DNA of 64,000 nt from Ulva prolifera (taxonomy: Eukaryota > Chlorophyta > Ulvophyceae > Ulvales > Ulvaceae): the NCBI GenBank assembly GCA_023078555.1, contig CM041197.1, positions 4,175,810 to 4,239,809 on the forward strand. The letters are read 5' to 3'. Under the pieces are notes generated by a model. That model was not told the origin of the DNA. It did not search any database and worked only from the letters and a program-made list of their open reading frames with translations. How positions within the stretch are numbered: position 1 is the first letter of the stretch; the number at the start of each line of letters is the position of its first letter. A program made the position numbers and the translations under genes. Shown piece after piece: positions 23,260 through 35,800 of this stretch.

Positions 23260-26200
23260 TCACCGCGGCGCCTTCCCCCTCCCACCGATTCCCTTCGCAG
23301 TGGTTCCCTTCGCCCGCCGTGCCAGCGCCCGTTGCTTCGCATCCTCCAGCCTCTGAGCATCCACCTTCGACACCTCCCCCCCCGCCCCGCCTGCGCCGCC
23401 GTTGGACACGCCAGCCGCCTCCGGCGAGGCCGCGGCGGCCCCCACGCTTGCGCGGGTGCGCCCGGCCCCCGAGCGCGTGGCGGCCCCGGCGGTCGCGAGG
23501 CGCTGCGTCTCCATGTCGCGCAGCTTCTGCAGCACCGGCTCGGCCCACACCTGCTCGATGGCGCAGACCTTGCGCAGCTGCGTGCGCGCCGCGCTCACGA
23601 GCTCGTGGTACACCAGCCACTGCGGCAGCAGCCCGTCCTCGACCGCCATCTTTGCACAGTCATGGTGCAGCGACCTGCACAGCACCATAGTACCGTGACC
23701 GCGGTGCCACCTCGTTGCTGTAAAACATTCTGTGTGGTACACGTTCCCTGACGTTTTCCATTCTGGAGGCAGTATCAGCGGCAACCAGGGGGTTCAGGGA
23801 TCAATGGCGGTCCTTCAGCTTGCTACTCCACAGCTCCCAGAATTGAAACACGATTGTCACACTTGCAGTACATTGCAGTAATTTTGGAATTGTTGCATGA
23901 GAGCATGAGGGAGCCGCCGGGGCCTGACGGTGCAAACCGCGAATGATACTGCAGGGGAGGACACGCGACGACACGCGCGCTGCGGCACGACGCAGATTCT
24001 CGGTGGGGGCGCACGCTACGCTCTGCTCCCTGGCACACAGCGTGCGGTAGCCATTATTCCGGTCCATCCGCCGCGCGATCTGCGGAGCGTAGCCTATCGC
24101 GATCGCCCGCCGCATCCGCCGCAACCGCGCCGCCGTCTCCGGCTGCCCCGGCACCCTCAGATCCGGGCACGCCGCGCCGCCGCCCCTCTCTCGCGCCCTG
24201 CCGCGCCCTCCTCCACGCTCCTCCCGGTCGCCGTCGTCCCGCCGGGCACGGTCCCTGTGCCGAGGTGAGCGGCTGCGGTCACGCCTTCCCCCCGCCTCCT
24301 CCCGCCGCCCCCGGTCCCGCCCCTGCCCCCTGGCAGAGCCGTCGTCCCCTCTGTCCCGCTCCCGATCTCGGCCGGGGTCCTCACACGGTCTCCGCCCCCG
24401 TCCGCTCTCGCGCTGCGGACTCCCCGGCCGGTCCCCGTCCCGGCCATGCCGGCCGGTACCTTCAACCCCCTCACGGCTCGCTGCTGTGCTGCCATGCTGT
24501 GTGCTGCCGGGCTGTGAGAGCAGCGGCCACACGCGGGACTCGACGATGCCGCGCAGCTGGTCGCGGACCTTGCGCGCAAAGGCGAGGCCGCGGCGGTTGA
24601 GGTGGAGGACCTCGGCGAGGTCGTCGTCAGGGGTCGGCCAGCCGACGACCTCGGCGACGCGAACCAGGAAGACGTGGTCCCCGACGCCGTCCGCCTGCAG
24701 GTCCGCCTGCACCCCTGCCGCCGCGTTTGGAACTGCGGAGTATGAAGCAGCCCATAGCACCGATGTGGACGGCTCAATTGAGGTCTTACCACCATCCCCG
24801 CGCTGCTGAATGGCAGCTACATGCTACCACAGCCTCGATGGGCTGCGGCTGGTGTGTCTGTACGGTTCGCTTCCGCGAAACGCAGCGGTTGGGTGCAGAC
24901 GCTGTGAAACTGGACGGACAATGATCGGTGTCTCACGGTAGCACCGGCGGGCTGTGGGACAAGACCAGCATCATGACGCAGTCAGGCGCCACCGTCTCAC
25001 CGCGCCACATGAGCCACGATGGCATGCCGCTCGGACCTCTGCCGTCGCACGTACACCCCCACACCTGTGCGCGGGACCAGGGCCACCCCAATCGCCGGTG
25101 TTAACTAAGGCATGCCACGAAAAGCAAAGGCAAAAGGATCACCCCAAAACACATCGGTGATCATGCATGCAGTGCATGGAATGTGACGGCAAAGCACTGC
25201 ACACGCTAGCGGCTGATCTTCTCTTGTTGATGGGCAGTGCAGGCGGGGGGCAGTGCAGGTGGGGCAGGGGGCCGCACGAGGAGGTGCTGCTTGTGCTTGA
25301 TGCGCTCCTCCTCGGCCGGCGAACGCAACGCGGGGGGGCGCTCGGGCATGAAGAGACTCTCGACGGACAGCATCGCGGCCGCGGTGAGCATCGGCGCCGC
25401 GCACCCGAGCTCCAGCGACGCCAGCAGCGCGCGCCCGAGCTGCGGCTCGAGCGGCAACTTCACCATCAGCGCGCCCTGCTCCGTCATCGTGCCGTCTGCA
25501 CCGGCCACAGCGCGTTTGCCAGGCGCCACGACACCGCCGGTGGAACACACTGATGTTATCATACACATACATACACTTGAGGTACGCGCTCGTGCCCGGC
25601 CTGGAGCCACGAACGAGAGAGTGGGTTTGCGAGTGGATTCCTAGAAATGGCCCGATGCCCGGCCTCTGTCCTTTGTAACCACATACATACATACACTCGA
25701 AGAGCGTCTTGAGCTGGAAGTACCGGCAGGGCGGTGGTACGCGCTCGTGCGCGGCCTAGTGCCATGAATGAGTGAGTGGATTTGTGAGTGGATTTCGAGA
25801 AACGGCTCCGGGCCTCTGCCCTTGGTAACCACAAATACTCGAGGAGTGGCGCTGAACCGCTTTGGGATGAAGTGTGTGTGAGCAGTTGCCTCAGATTGGG
25901 GGGGGGGGGGGGGGGGGGGGGCAGCAGTGCATTGATTGTGGTGATCATTCCAGGGGTGGAGCCAGGGAATGTGTTCATGATTATGGTTGGCCAACAGCAA
26001 GCCAAGTGGGACGGAGCATTGACTTGAGGTTGGCATGCGGGGCATCCTGGCGTCTGAGCTGACTCGCATGATGGTTGACCACGAAGCAGACAGAGGCTGG
26101 CGGTGGTGGCGTCAATAACGCTTGGCTGTACCAATTCTCAACCATGTCTGCAGGTCCCACACGTTCCCACAAAATGCAGCTATTGCTAGGTGTGACTGGG

Positions 26201-29200
26201 CTCAACAGCGGAATGCCATCGCGTCCACAAGACCAGAGATTACACTACACCGCACCAGGGTTGCCGCATCTCTACCCTCAGCAAGCAAGCACCGGCTGCA
26301 GGTGGTCGCTGCATGAGGCGCGGACGCAAGAGGGGCCAGGGGTGGAATGCCAAATACAATAAGGTTTCTCAAACAGGGGGGCAGGGCAAGCACCGGCATC
26401 GATCGCGCCGAGGAGGTGCAGCTGCCGCAGCGCCTCCTCGAGGGCGGCCCGCGGCGGTGCGTCGACAAAGTCGAAGCGCAGCACGTCGATGCCGAGCGCG
26501 GCGGGCAGGCTCTTCAGGTGCAGCACGGCCGCGGCGAGCGGCGTGCGCAGGATCTCCGGGGGCGACACATCGCGCATCTCGTGGTCAAAGTGGCGCTTGG
26601 TGTACAGCCGGAAGCACTCGCCCGGGGCCGTGCGGCCCGCGCGGCCGCCGCGCTGGATCGCCTGCACGCGGCTGATCGGCTGCACCTGCAGCCGCTCCAT
26701 GCCTGCAGGACAGCCAGCAACACCCTCTTCGTGTGCGTGGCTCATGCGGCGGTCTACTGGGGTGGGCCGGCCACCGCAGGTCACGTGAAACATCAATGCA
26801 CAAAGGAGGGATCAAGAGTCGAGTCGTCGGAAGACGAACGGTCAGAAGCCGAGCGGACGGAAGACGAACAGTCAAAGCACGCGCAGCACGCACCGGTAGC
26901 GCAGTCGTACGTCTTCTCCTTGCAGACGCCGCTGTCGACGACGTAGACGACGCCGTCGAGGGTGAGCGACGTCTCGGCGATGTTGGTCGCGACGATGCAG
27001 CGGCGGGTGCCGCCCGGCACGGGCTGGAAGACCCGCGCCTGCAGCGCGAGCGGCATCGCGGCGTACAGCCCAAACACGAGCAGCGGCCCGCAGTCCGCCC
27101 CGGCCAGCGCTTGCACCTGCACCCCGTCCCTCCTGTTGGGTGTCTTGCGCTGTACTTCGGCGCCTTGTGTGGCTGTACGTGAGCCACATGACGCAATTGG
27201 CACTGTGTCGCCACAGGCGCAAGCCAAGGATTCGCCGGTCTCTCTTTGCAAGGGCCGTCATCTTAGCTGTCAAGCTGGACAGCATGATCTACTTACTGTT
27301 GCAAACGGGTGGTGGGGGTTGCCGTTATCTTTGTGGGAGGGCAGCGGGCGGGGGCAGGGGGGAGAGGCATGGGGGGCGTGCCTGCTGGTCGACGAGGCGC
27401 ACGGCCTGCTCGACCTCGGCCTGGCCGCTGAGGAACACGAGGATGTCGCCAGGGGGCTTGTGGGTGTGGATGTCCACCGCGACGTCCGCCGCCGTCTTGA
27501 CGTAGTTCTTGTCATGCTCCACCTGCACACACCCGCACCGTGTGTCGCGCGCGGCCGCGCAGCAGAGCTTGCAGCAGCGTGTGTGGCATGATCAGTGCGC
27601 CCCGGCGGCAGCATGAGAACCGCTGTGGTTTTGCCCGCGTGCTGCATTCGACAGAGGAAGATCGTTTCGGAAGGGGGGTTTGATGGACTGTCGGCTTGCT
27701 CTCTGTCTCTCTTCAACGAGGCTGTCGAGGCCAGCACATACTGCATCATATGGGCATGGGCACACACGAATCGCGCACGTGGGTGTGTATGCATGACGGC
27801 AACGTCATGGAATCACTGACAACTCTGAAAGGTGTCGGGACGGCCGTATCTCATCGCGACCGCAGCATCCACCCAGCGCTCGAACGGATGAACAATTGCA
27901 TGCCCACAGCCACAGTTGCATTTCTGTTGTGGATATGTCTTCCCCCGTTCACTCTTGTGTGCAAAATGAGCCACAGTTGCACTGGCCGCGCCGACGGCGG
28001 TGACGCCATCGCAAGAAGGGACAGCCGCACCTGTGACCACACCTCAGTCACGGGGAACTGGCGGCCTGGGATGTTGAGCACTGCAGCCTGGTCAGCACCG
28101 AAGAACGCAGCGATGGCGTCCGTGTCCATGGTGGCAGACATCACAACGACCCGCAGCGGCGGCAGCTTGGAGTCGGGAGCCGAGCGCGCCACGACGAGCT
28201 GCTTGAGCAGCGAGAAGAGGATGTCGGTGCTGAGTGTGCGCTCATGCGCCTCATCGAGCACCACGGCGGCGTACCTGCAACAGCAGGCAGCATGGTTAGC
28301 CGCCCGCTCACGAAGGCTGGGATTTCCGCATACAGTGTGCTGTGTACTTGATGGCAAGGTAGTAGAGGCTACCGAACAACAGGATGGATCAGGCTGCTTG
28401 AGTGCAAGGTTGTGGAGGCTACCAGATGAACTGAGGAGGTTTGACAGGTGGTAAAGGCTGATGAGCTCCATGTGCCTGCCTGGCAGTGAGGGCTGTACAA
28501 TCAAAGATGAGCTCACAGGAGACAAAGGGCGTGTGGAAGGGCCGTAGTGGACCGCCAAGATGGACTAAAGAGCATCAGAACAGGAGGCGATCGATCCAGT
28601 ACATCACCAAATGCACAAGCTCAGTCACTGTTTGTGGTCTGGGATGGGCAAGAATATATTGGCACATTGACGCAGCGGTGCTTGAGGACATTGTGGCGCT
28701 GTGAGCTCAGCTTCTGGGTGCTTGGGTGGCGGCTGCAGCAATATCGCGGGGCACCTTCTGAGTGTAGCTCGCAACAAAACAGACAGCAAGGCAGGTAGAG
28801 CGGTATATATTGACTGCTTGAAGGAACAGACACATAGAAGGGAACGGAGTTGCAGTGCATGCTACAACGTGGCAAAGCGGTCTTCCGCTTGTGTATCAGC
28901 TTTGGCAGCGGAGGACTGGAATTATCGTGCAGTGAGCTTGTACAGAGTCTCCTGTGAGACCTCAAGCAATTTGTCGACACATCAAGCATTCATTGGTCGT
29001 GCTTGACCTGCTCTGACGGTGCTGTGATCTAGACTGACTGTGCTACAGCCATGCAGCAATGGAGCTCTTAGCAATCCACACCGTCAAGAGCTTTTGATGC
29101 AGAAACGAGTGATGCCTGAAATTACCAATGACTCGTGGCACCGCCATCGCATTTTCGCTGGCCAGGCCGAAGCATGTCACATCTTGTTGAGTGCCCGAAT

Positions 29201-29648
29201 CGATTGTTTGTACATGGGAACACAGACTATAGAAATATCGAGGAAGAGGAGCGCACTGTGTAAGCAGAGGGTCAGATAGCATCTCTCTTAGGAGCGTGCC
29301 ATCTGTCAGGTATGTGAGACGGGTGTCACTGTGACGTGATTCCTCAAATCTGACCGCATAACCCACTTCGCCACCCACACGACCACTTCTCTCTTGTGCT
29401 ACTCTGCGAGCCACAGAGATAGCGGCCACGCGCCGGGGCTGGGTGACAGCAATGGAGACATGTCCCTCACCCAGCAGCCCCGGAGCATCCAGGAGCATCT
29501 GCGGCAGCTGCGTTGTTTTACCAGAGCCTGTCTCTCCTGTGACAATCGTCACTGTGCTTGAGCGAACCGCTGAGATGATGCTTTCCTCATGCTGTCGAAC
29601 AGGCAGGTCAGCAGACTGCAGCTGGGAGGCGGGGGCAGTCGAAGGCAT
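23260..29648 (-). CDS. DEAH-box ATP-dependent RNA helicase (DHX33/DEAH10-like?)
   Basis: Eight exons with matching phases: 29648-29257, 28274-28031, 27522-27382, 27116-26894, 26702-26394, 25495-25278, 24706-24039 and 23674-23260 (stop TGA), 869 aa. All helicase motifs are present: [10 protein letters not shown] (38-46), Ia TQPRRVAA, Ib [14 protein letters not shown] (138-141), III SAT (177-179), [21 protein letters not shown] and [11 protein letters not shown] helicase-associated domain follows ([12 protein letters not shown]-type block, then MLSVESLF). The OB-fold region is split by about 120 residues rich in Arg, Asp, Gly and Ser (about 570-690, including [16 protein letters not shown]). 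It resumes at [18 protein letters not shown] and ends with [16 protein letters not shown]. Intron 3 appears to use a GC donor (CAG|GCACGC). It unwinds or remodels RNA with ATP; spliceosomal versus DHX33-like assignment is uncertain. Confidence 0.9.
25556..25845 (-). repeat. Dispersed repeat, two tandem copies in helicase intron 5
   Basis: Two head-to-tail copies on the minus strand, each with GGTTACAAAGGACAGAGGCC-like and GGCC(A/G)TTTCT(A/C)G(G/A)AATCC blocks and GAGCGCGTACC-like ends. They match the plus-strand repeat at 13154-13275. The whole array lies between helicase exons 5 and 6. Confidence 0.6.
25898..25921. repeat. Homopolymer, 24 G (poly-C on the helicase sense strand)
   Basis: Uninterrupted run of G inside helicase intron 5 (25496-26393). 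Confidence 0.95.
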
Positions 29649-30477
29649 CCTTTGGTCTGGCAAAGGAAACGGACAGAGTCCAAGCAGTCAACAGCACGGA
29701 TTGTTGATTACTTCAAGAATAAGACGGATACAGCCAGGACTATGCAGCCGATCGAGACTGCAGGACTCAAGCGCGTTCCGATCACGCTTGCTTTGTACGC
29801 AAGGCCCTTGAATCTGCAAACAGAGCATGCGTCAGATATCGGTCGTCAGACGTAATTGTAGTGGCAGCAGACTGAAGTAAGAATGAAGCACCCGTGCACA
29901 CGCTGAACTAACGACGGGAAACTTTGCCTAGTGTAAGTGCAAGCACACACGCCCAGCAATCCGATGACGCAAAACGATTTGAAGTCGAATAAAGCGGACA
30001 TAGTGATCAGAACGTGCGACGTGCGTGGTGTGCTCAGATGCGTCCGTCAATTGTACAGGGCGATAGCTGCAGCACTGTTCCCGCGGGCCCTTGACAGAGA
30101 GACCAAGCAGATCCAAGTCTTAATCAACCATGATCCATAACGTATCGGAATACTCACGACCTGGGCGTGCACCGCCTGTGCGTCACTGGAAGCGCGGACG
30201 CCATTGGCAACTGGTGCCCTTGATGCATGGGGACGCCATGTTGAGCGCTCAGGCACACTGTGTTCATGTATGCAGTCTATGACGTGACAGACGGTCACTC
30301 AGCCACCAATATGAAACTTCTTGTGGTGACATAGATTGCTATCCTGCTTTCCACAGGGCGGTGACATATGATCCGAGGCAAAGCGCGAGATCAGCGTAGC
30401 GTTGCAGCTAAAAATTAAATTCAAAGTTATATCGGGTTTACTTCCGGAAACAAGAACAGGCGGTCAAAGATCGACCA
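29649..30477. other. Spacer upstream of the helicase
   Basis: No exon was recognised. The helicase ATG at 29648 is preceded in frame by near-cognate codons only, so 5' UTR or promoter sequence is expected here. Confidence 0.4.
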
Positions 30478-30549
30478 TCCCTCATAGTCTAGTTGGTTAG
30501 GATCTCGGTTTCTCACACCGAAGGCCCGGGTTCGAATCCCGGTGAGGGA
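30478..30549 (+). tRNA. tRNA-Glu (anticodon CTC)
   Basis: A 72-base cloverleaf. The acceptor stem TCCCTCA pairs with TGAGGGA. The D-arm contains TAGTCTAGTTGGTTAGGA, which also gives the A box. The anticodon stem TCGGT/ACCGA encloses the loop TTCTCAC with anticodon CTC at 30512-30514. The T-arm carries the B box GGTTCGAATCC. There is no intron, and CCA is not encoded, as usual in eukaryotes. A short T run (30556-30559) just downstream can end pol III transcription. It decodes GAG codons, which dominate Glu in the GC-rich exons here. Confidence 0.97.
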
Positions 30550-32860
30550 AGATTACTTTTGGTCTGCACCCGATATACCGGACTGCATGCCTTATGCCCC
30601 TGTATGTCGGTCAAGAATCTCGCAGGTATGGTGATTCTCTGCATCCCAGATCGCACATGAATGCGCAAATGAGCAGATCCAGCCGCTCTGGTCTCAGGTG
30701 CCTCCTCTCCGTTGAAGTTGCTGATGCACCTGCAGTGTGCGTGCCACGGAAATGGAACACCCACATTCGAATAGTGGGAGTTCTGGGCGCTGTGTTGCAT
30801 TGTAACAGATGTGACATGTCGGTGCCCAGGCTGATCGTGACCTCCTGCACCGGATTGCAGTGCACAGCCAGCCAACTTCAGACGTCGCCACCTGGCGTGG
30901 CGGAATGAGTCGGAACGTTTACGAGCTATGCACCCATCAGAAGTGACATCCCGACGCCGTGCTTTGGCGCTCATGCATGCAATCCGGACGTGCAGCACAC
31001 AGCATCTCCTTTCATGTAGGTCGCATCTCAGACGTCGGGCTTCACTACCCTTGCCAGGGCCCCAGGTTCTCTTTACTGTATGGGGCAGGAGGGTATTGCA
31101 ATCCAGTGATATGGTCGCTATACCACTGGATTGCCACAAGGGGCGCAAAACGAACCCCAGCATCCTGGCTAGGGCGCATGTACGGAGAGATTCCTTTCCG
31201 ACCTTCTGCAACCGCGCGAGCTGGCTCCCTCTTGAGCAGGGAAGAGATGGACATGTCAAACAACGGGAGTGCGCCAATGTGTACATCTGAGGTTTTGTAT
31301 GCGTATATGTGCTGACACCTCCTCGGGGGCCGATGCACTGCAGTGTGTATATATGAGGCAGCACAGACAGGATTGGACCAGTTTCAGGCCGCACTGTCGA
31401 GTTCAAGGACTGTGCAAACACTGGTGCGCTGAGGGTTGCATCTGCCCATCTGCCTTAATCCATGTCCACATTGCTAGCCTGACCTGTTGCTGCCGTGTTT
31501 CAGCATGTCCTGAGGGACCATTGCGGCTGTGCCTTCAGACAAGCCTCTTCACGACCAGCGCTCCCCCATGTGCTCTTGAACCAGGTTGCGTATATGACGG
31601 TTGCATGTGCCAAAGCGCAGTCGTTGCATGTGGCGAGCCAACTGTGACTTCGAGAGTTCACAGCTTAGCCCGGCCAAGCAGCGGGCGGGCAGCCTGGGGA
31701 GCAGAGCAGCTTCTGTTTCTGAGGTCAGGCCCACAGGCACAGCGGCCGCAGTGCGTGTCTGAGATCTTACGAGCGGTAACGCTACGGAATGCGTTTAGCC
31801 GCATCGCCTCTGTGCTCGCGCATCCTGAGGGTGTTCGTGATGACATGTTCAAGGAATGATTGAACTAGTGGAGGTGGCAGATGCTGTGTCTATGAAACGA
31901 AGGGGATTTATGCTTCATGTGTGGCTGGAAACCCATCTTGCAGGCGCGATTCTAGGAAGAAGCGCGCTTCTAGCAGGCAGGCGCTGCTGGATTGGTCACA
32001 CCAACAGCGGCAGACGGGGAAGGCCAGTGCCGAGCTACATGTGCGGATACCATTCAAGCGCAGCCATACACATCAGTTCACTCCAGAACCTTGAGCAGCA
32101 ATCAGAGTAGTTGTGGGGTCCTCTCAGTTGTTTCGTAGCTGTTGGATCAGTGTGCGCGACATCGGTGTGCGCATTGGGCAAGCCAGGAGAAGACTTCGGA
32201 GATCCCTTGCTCCCGATTCCAGCTAGAATACGTTGACACCCACATTGTAATTGGAGATCCGGGTGTGCGCTGGATCCACGAACACGCATGAACAAGCCTG
32301 TCGCTGTTAGGACACGTGCTGCAGAACGAGCGGAGAACAGCGACACAAGCGCAACAGGAAGCAGCTGACACATTCAGCATACGCCAGCGATTTCGCGTGG
32401 GAGGTTTCCATTCAAGGGGAAAGGAATGTGACACACTTCTGGAACAGGTGTGCAAGGGCCTGAACTAGGATGTGAGGATGGTATCTCGAGATGTGCTGCA
32501 GCACGCAAAAGCAGTTTGTAGCAGCGCGTGTAGATCAAGTGTGTATGCCGCCAGCAGTGATGCAGCTGCATGCAGCAGGCCCTGGGTTATGTACATCAAC
32601 AGGTGTGGTGTAGGGGTGCTTGTTCATCGGCCCGTGCTCGACGCAAACGCCAGGTGACATCGCCGCCGCGAATCCTCCGCTCAATCCGGGATGGCTCAGC
32701 ATTCAATGCAAATTTCGCAAGTCATCAGCCATCATCTGCTCTGACACTCTGCTGAGATTTCAACTGTTGTGTTACATCTCTGGTATTCACTTTTTCACGT
32801 GTTTCCTGATATCTTACGTCGTACGTGCTTCGACAGTTGTAGTTGCCCGTGTCTTCAATT
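30550..32860. other. Spacer between tRNA-Glu and ALB3
   Basis: No gene recognised. It holds one 43-bp foldback (31095-31137). A 302-codon antisense open frame that runs through the tRNA and this foldback is judged to be chance. The ALB3 promoter and perhaps a 5' non-coding exon should lie in the right part. Confidence 0.5.
31095..31137. repeat. 43-bp foldback element
   Basis: The left arm (ATTGCAATCCAGTGATATGG, then TCGC) and the right arm (TATACCACTGGATTGCCAC) form a near-perfect hairpin of about 17 base pairs. The same palindrome occurs at 59374-59416 with the centre TGACCGC, and in expanded form at 45948 and 12725. Confidence 0.8.
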
Positions 32861-35800
32861 ATGATGCTTAAAATCCCCAAAGGTTTATCAAGGGGTGTCC
32901 CAGGTACTTTTTTTCTTGTTTTGTTTCTGTGTGTTTCTGCGCGGCTGAAGCGTTGTTGTGACCACACCTTGCCTTGCAGCGATCCGGCCACGCCGAGACT
33001 CCACCGTCCCTCGTGCTTTCCTTCCAGATGCAGTACACATACAGTACGTTCTGCCTGTGGCAACGCGTGTTTTTCTGTAGCCGCGCGTTTGACAAAGAAG
33101 CATCCACTGCGCGTTGATTGTGATGGAGCTCAACAAGTACCGTCTTTTTGCAGTGACCTCCACACGCACCTGCTGACGCTAGCTGATATCGATCCGGCAT
33201 CAGTGGTCACATCGGTTCAGTCGACCGCGACAGAGGCTGTGGCTCAACCAGGTGGGGGAGGCCCCTTCGATTTTCTGGCGAAGACGTTCGAAACAGGCCT
33301 TACGGTACGAGCACGCTCTTGTGTTGCAAAGAGATCGGCTGCAAGTGTACATCTGTCACGGATGAATGTGTGCGGAGCGATTCACTGTATATCAACATCC
33401 AGGCGATCGACGGTGGACTGGAGAAGCTCAACATCCCGTATTCGTACGGATTCTCGATTATCATTCTCACCTTCCTAGTCAAAGTGGCCACGTTTCCACT
33501 TACAAAGAAGCAGGTGCGCTCTCCCACATGCCTGAATGTTGCATTGCGGTGTAGCAGTCATGGCCACAAGTCGAGACGATAGGTGGCCACTTTGGGAAGT
33601 GAGTTTGAAGTCAGATGTTTATCGAATGCTTCATAGCGCAGGTTGCATCAACACTGGCAGTGCAAGCTCTTGCTCCCAGCATCAAGGAGCTGCAGAACAA
33701 GCACGCTAATGACCCAGAGAGACTCCAACTGGAGACAGCACGACTTTACAAGGAGGCAAATGTGAACCCCCTTGCCGGATGTCTGCCAACACTAGCTACA
33801 ATCCCCGTCTTCATCGGTCTTTACAGGTGCACCCTTCCCTGCTTGCCGAGATTGACCTTGCAGCTCATCCCAGTCAGAGCATCTGTTCCAGTATGATGCG
33901 CTCAGTAGTCTGTGTTGCAAGTGAAGCATTGCACACAAGCCCCTACGTCATGTTGCGTGTACTAGCTGATGATGGTTCACACATCATATTATCAGCTGTG
34001 TAAAGCATTCCTGCCTCCTTGTCCCATGCAGTTGGTCAGGCCTGCTCACCTCACAAAACGCCAGGCCTCTGATGCAAGTAACATGAGAGTACCACAACAT
34101 GCTTGGACAGACCCTCAGAGCATCCACATCCACACTTTCTGTCCTGCACCATCCTGCTCTCCTGTCTCGGAAACACCACCAGGCCTCGCTGGCAAGTTTG
34201 CCAGCACTTGCCACTTTGTGCAACTGAACTGGCCCTGTGCCCAGAGAGCTGGAGCTGTCCTGTCTCCTCAGCACTCATACAAATATATGCATCACTGTCA
34301 CATACTACTGCATATGCTGCAGCACCTCAGCATCCACCTGCAGCATTGGCATAGATATGTACAGCCTTGTCCTGCCACCGGTCAGCCACGTCCGCCTCCC
34401 TCTCTCAGGCCGCCCTGCCATGGTGTGTCTCCCACGCCTGCCATGGTGTGTCTCCCACGCGCTGCTGCAATGGTGCAAAGCTAAGGTATCCTAGATGTAA
34501 GCACCCCAATTCCGACTCGACCCTCTCAGCAAGCTGGCCCCTCTGCCCCTGTTTCCCGGGCGGTGCCGCTGCTGCTGATCTGCGCTTGCCTCAAGCGCAC
34601 TTCGCCATGCGCTTACAGTCTCAGCACTGCCCATAGATGCATGCACGATATCGCGTGCTGGAGATTTTGAGGTGTGCACGCGGGCCGCGCAGCTAGTCCT
34701 GTTCCGCACAAGCTTCATATCCGGGCATGTGGTCCCGGCTATCCGGGGTTGTCAAGGTCCGTCCAGGTACTGGCTCAGGCACATCTAAACATATTTGTAC
34801 TTCAAATCACAACGGGAAGTGCGGGCACTCACATAGAACACGGAACCACCATCCACAGTGCAGCTGCTGTGTGGACCACGCCCTGAGCCCACACAACCCC
34901 GCGTTCCGCACCCGGTATGCTGTCGCTAACGCGCGTGGGTGTGTGCAGGGCACTGACGCTCGCGGCGCAGGACGGCCTGTTGCAGGAGGGATTCTTCTTC
35001 GTCCCGTCCCTTGGCGGCCCCGCCACGATCGACCAGCAGCTCGCGGGCCAGGGCCTCAGCTGGCTCGTGCCATTTGTCGACGGCGCGCCGCCAATCGGCT
35101 GGGTGGACACCGCGAAGTACCTCGTGTTGCCGATCGCGCTCGTGGCGAGCCAGTACGCGAGCCTCGCGATCTCGTCGCCGCCGAACTCGGACGACCCCTC
35201 GGTGCAGCAGACGCAGGCCATCCTCAAGTACCTCCCCATCCTCATCGGTGCGGCCCCTCCGCCCCCTGTGGCAGCCGTATCCCAGTAAGCGCCTCTTAGT
35301 CCGCTCCTGTTCCGATAGCCGATTATTGAGGTGCTGCACCACCGCCTGCTATCTCCCCGCCCGCCCCTCAGCTTCAGGTGATGTGCATGACCCATGGCCT
35401 GATGTACGCTGCTGCATCACTGCTGCTCGCGGCACACATGCCATGGCTACCCGCGCTGCTGCATTGCCGTTTTGCGTGCGCTGCTGGAGAGGGGTTAGGG
35501 TGCAGTTTGACCGTGGGAAAGGCTCGTTGACTGGATGTGCCGGTGTGTCCGTGTTGGATCGCCTTGCAGAGTTGCCAACCAGAAACTGTGGCCCAGTATT
35601 CGCTTGGTCTGTGTGGTCAGGCCCGACGAGTCAACACTGCAGCGCGTGCCTGGCTCCTATGATCTGCCCAGGCTGTTGCCGGGTGCTCTGGCGGTGCATG
35701 CCTGGCCCAGATTGTGCAGAATGCTGTCCGTGCGCGGGGACCGCGTGCAGCTCTGCTCGACTGGGCTGTCGTTTGAGGCCGGGCTGTGCATGAACGGCAG

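Noticed and set aside
30513-31421. 302-codon minus-strand open frame
   Set aside because: It runs through the antisense of tRNA-Glu and a foldback element, has random Cys/His/Arg-rich composition and no family resemblance.
32904-32979. Short intron in ALB3 exon 1
   Set aside because: It has good-looking ends (GTACTT...TTGCAG) and a T-rich interior, but removing its 76 bases breaks the frame into the conserved core, so it was left in the model and flagged.
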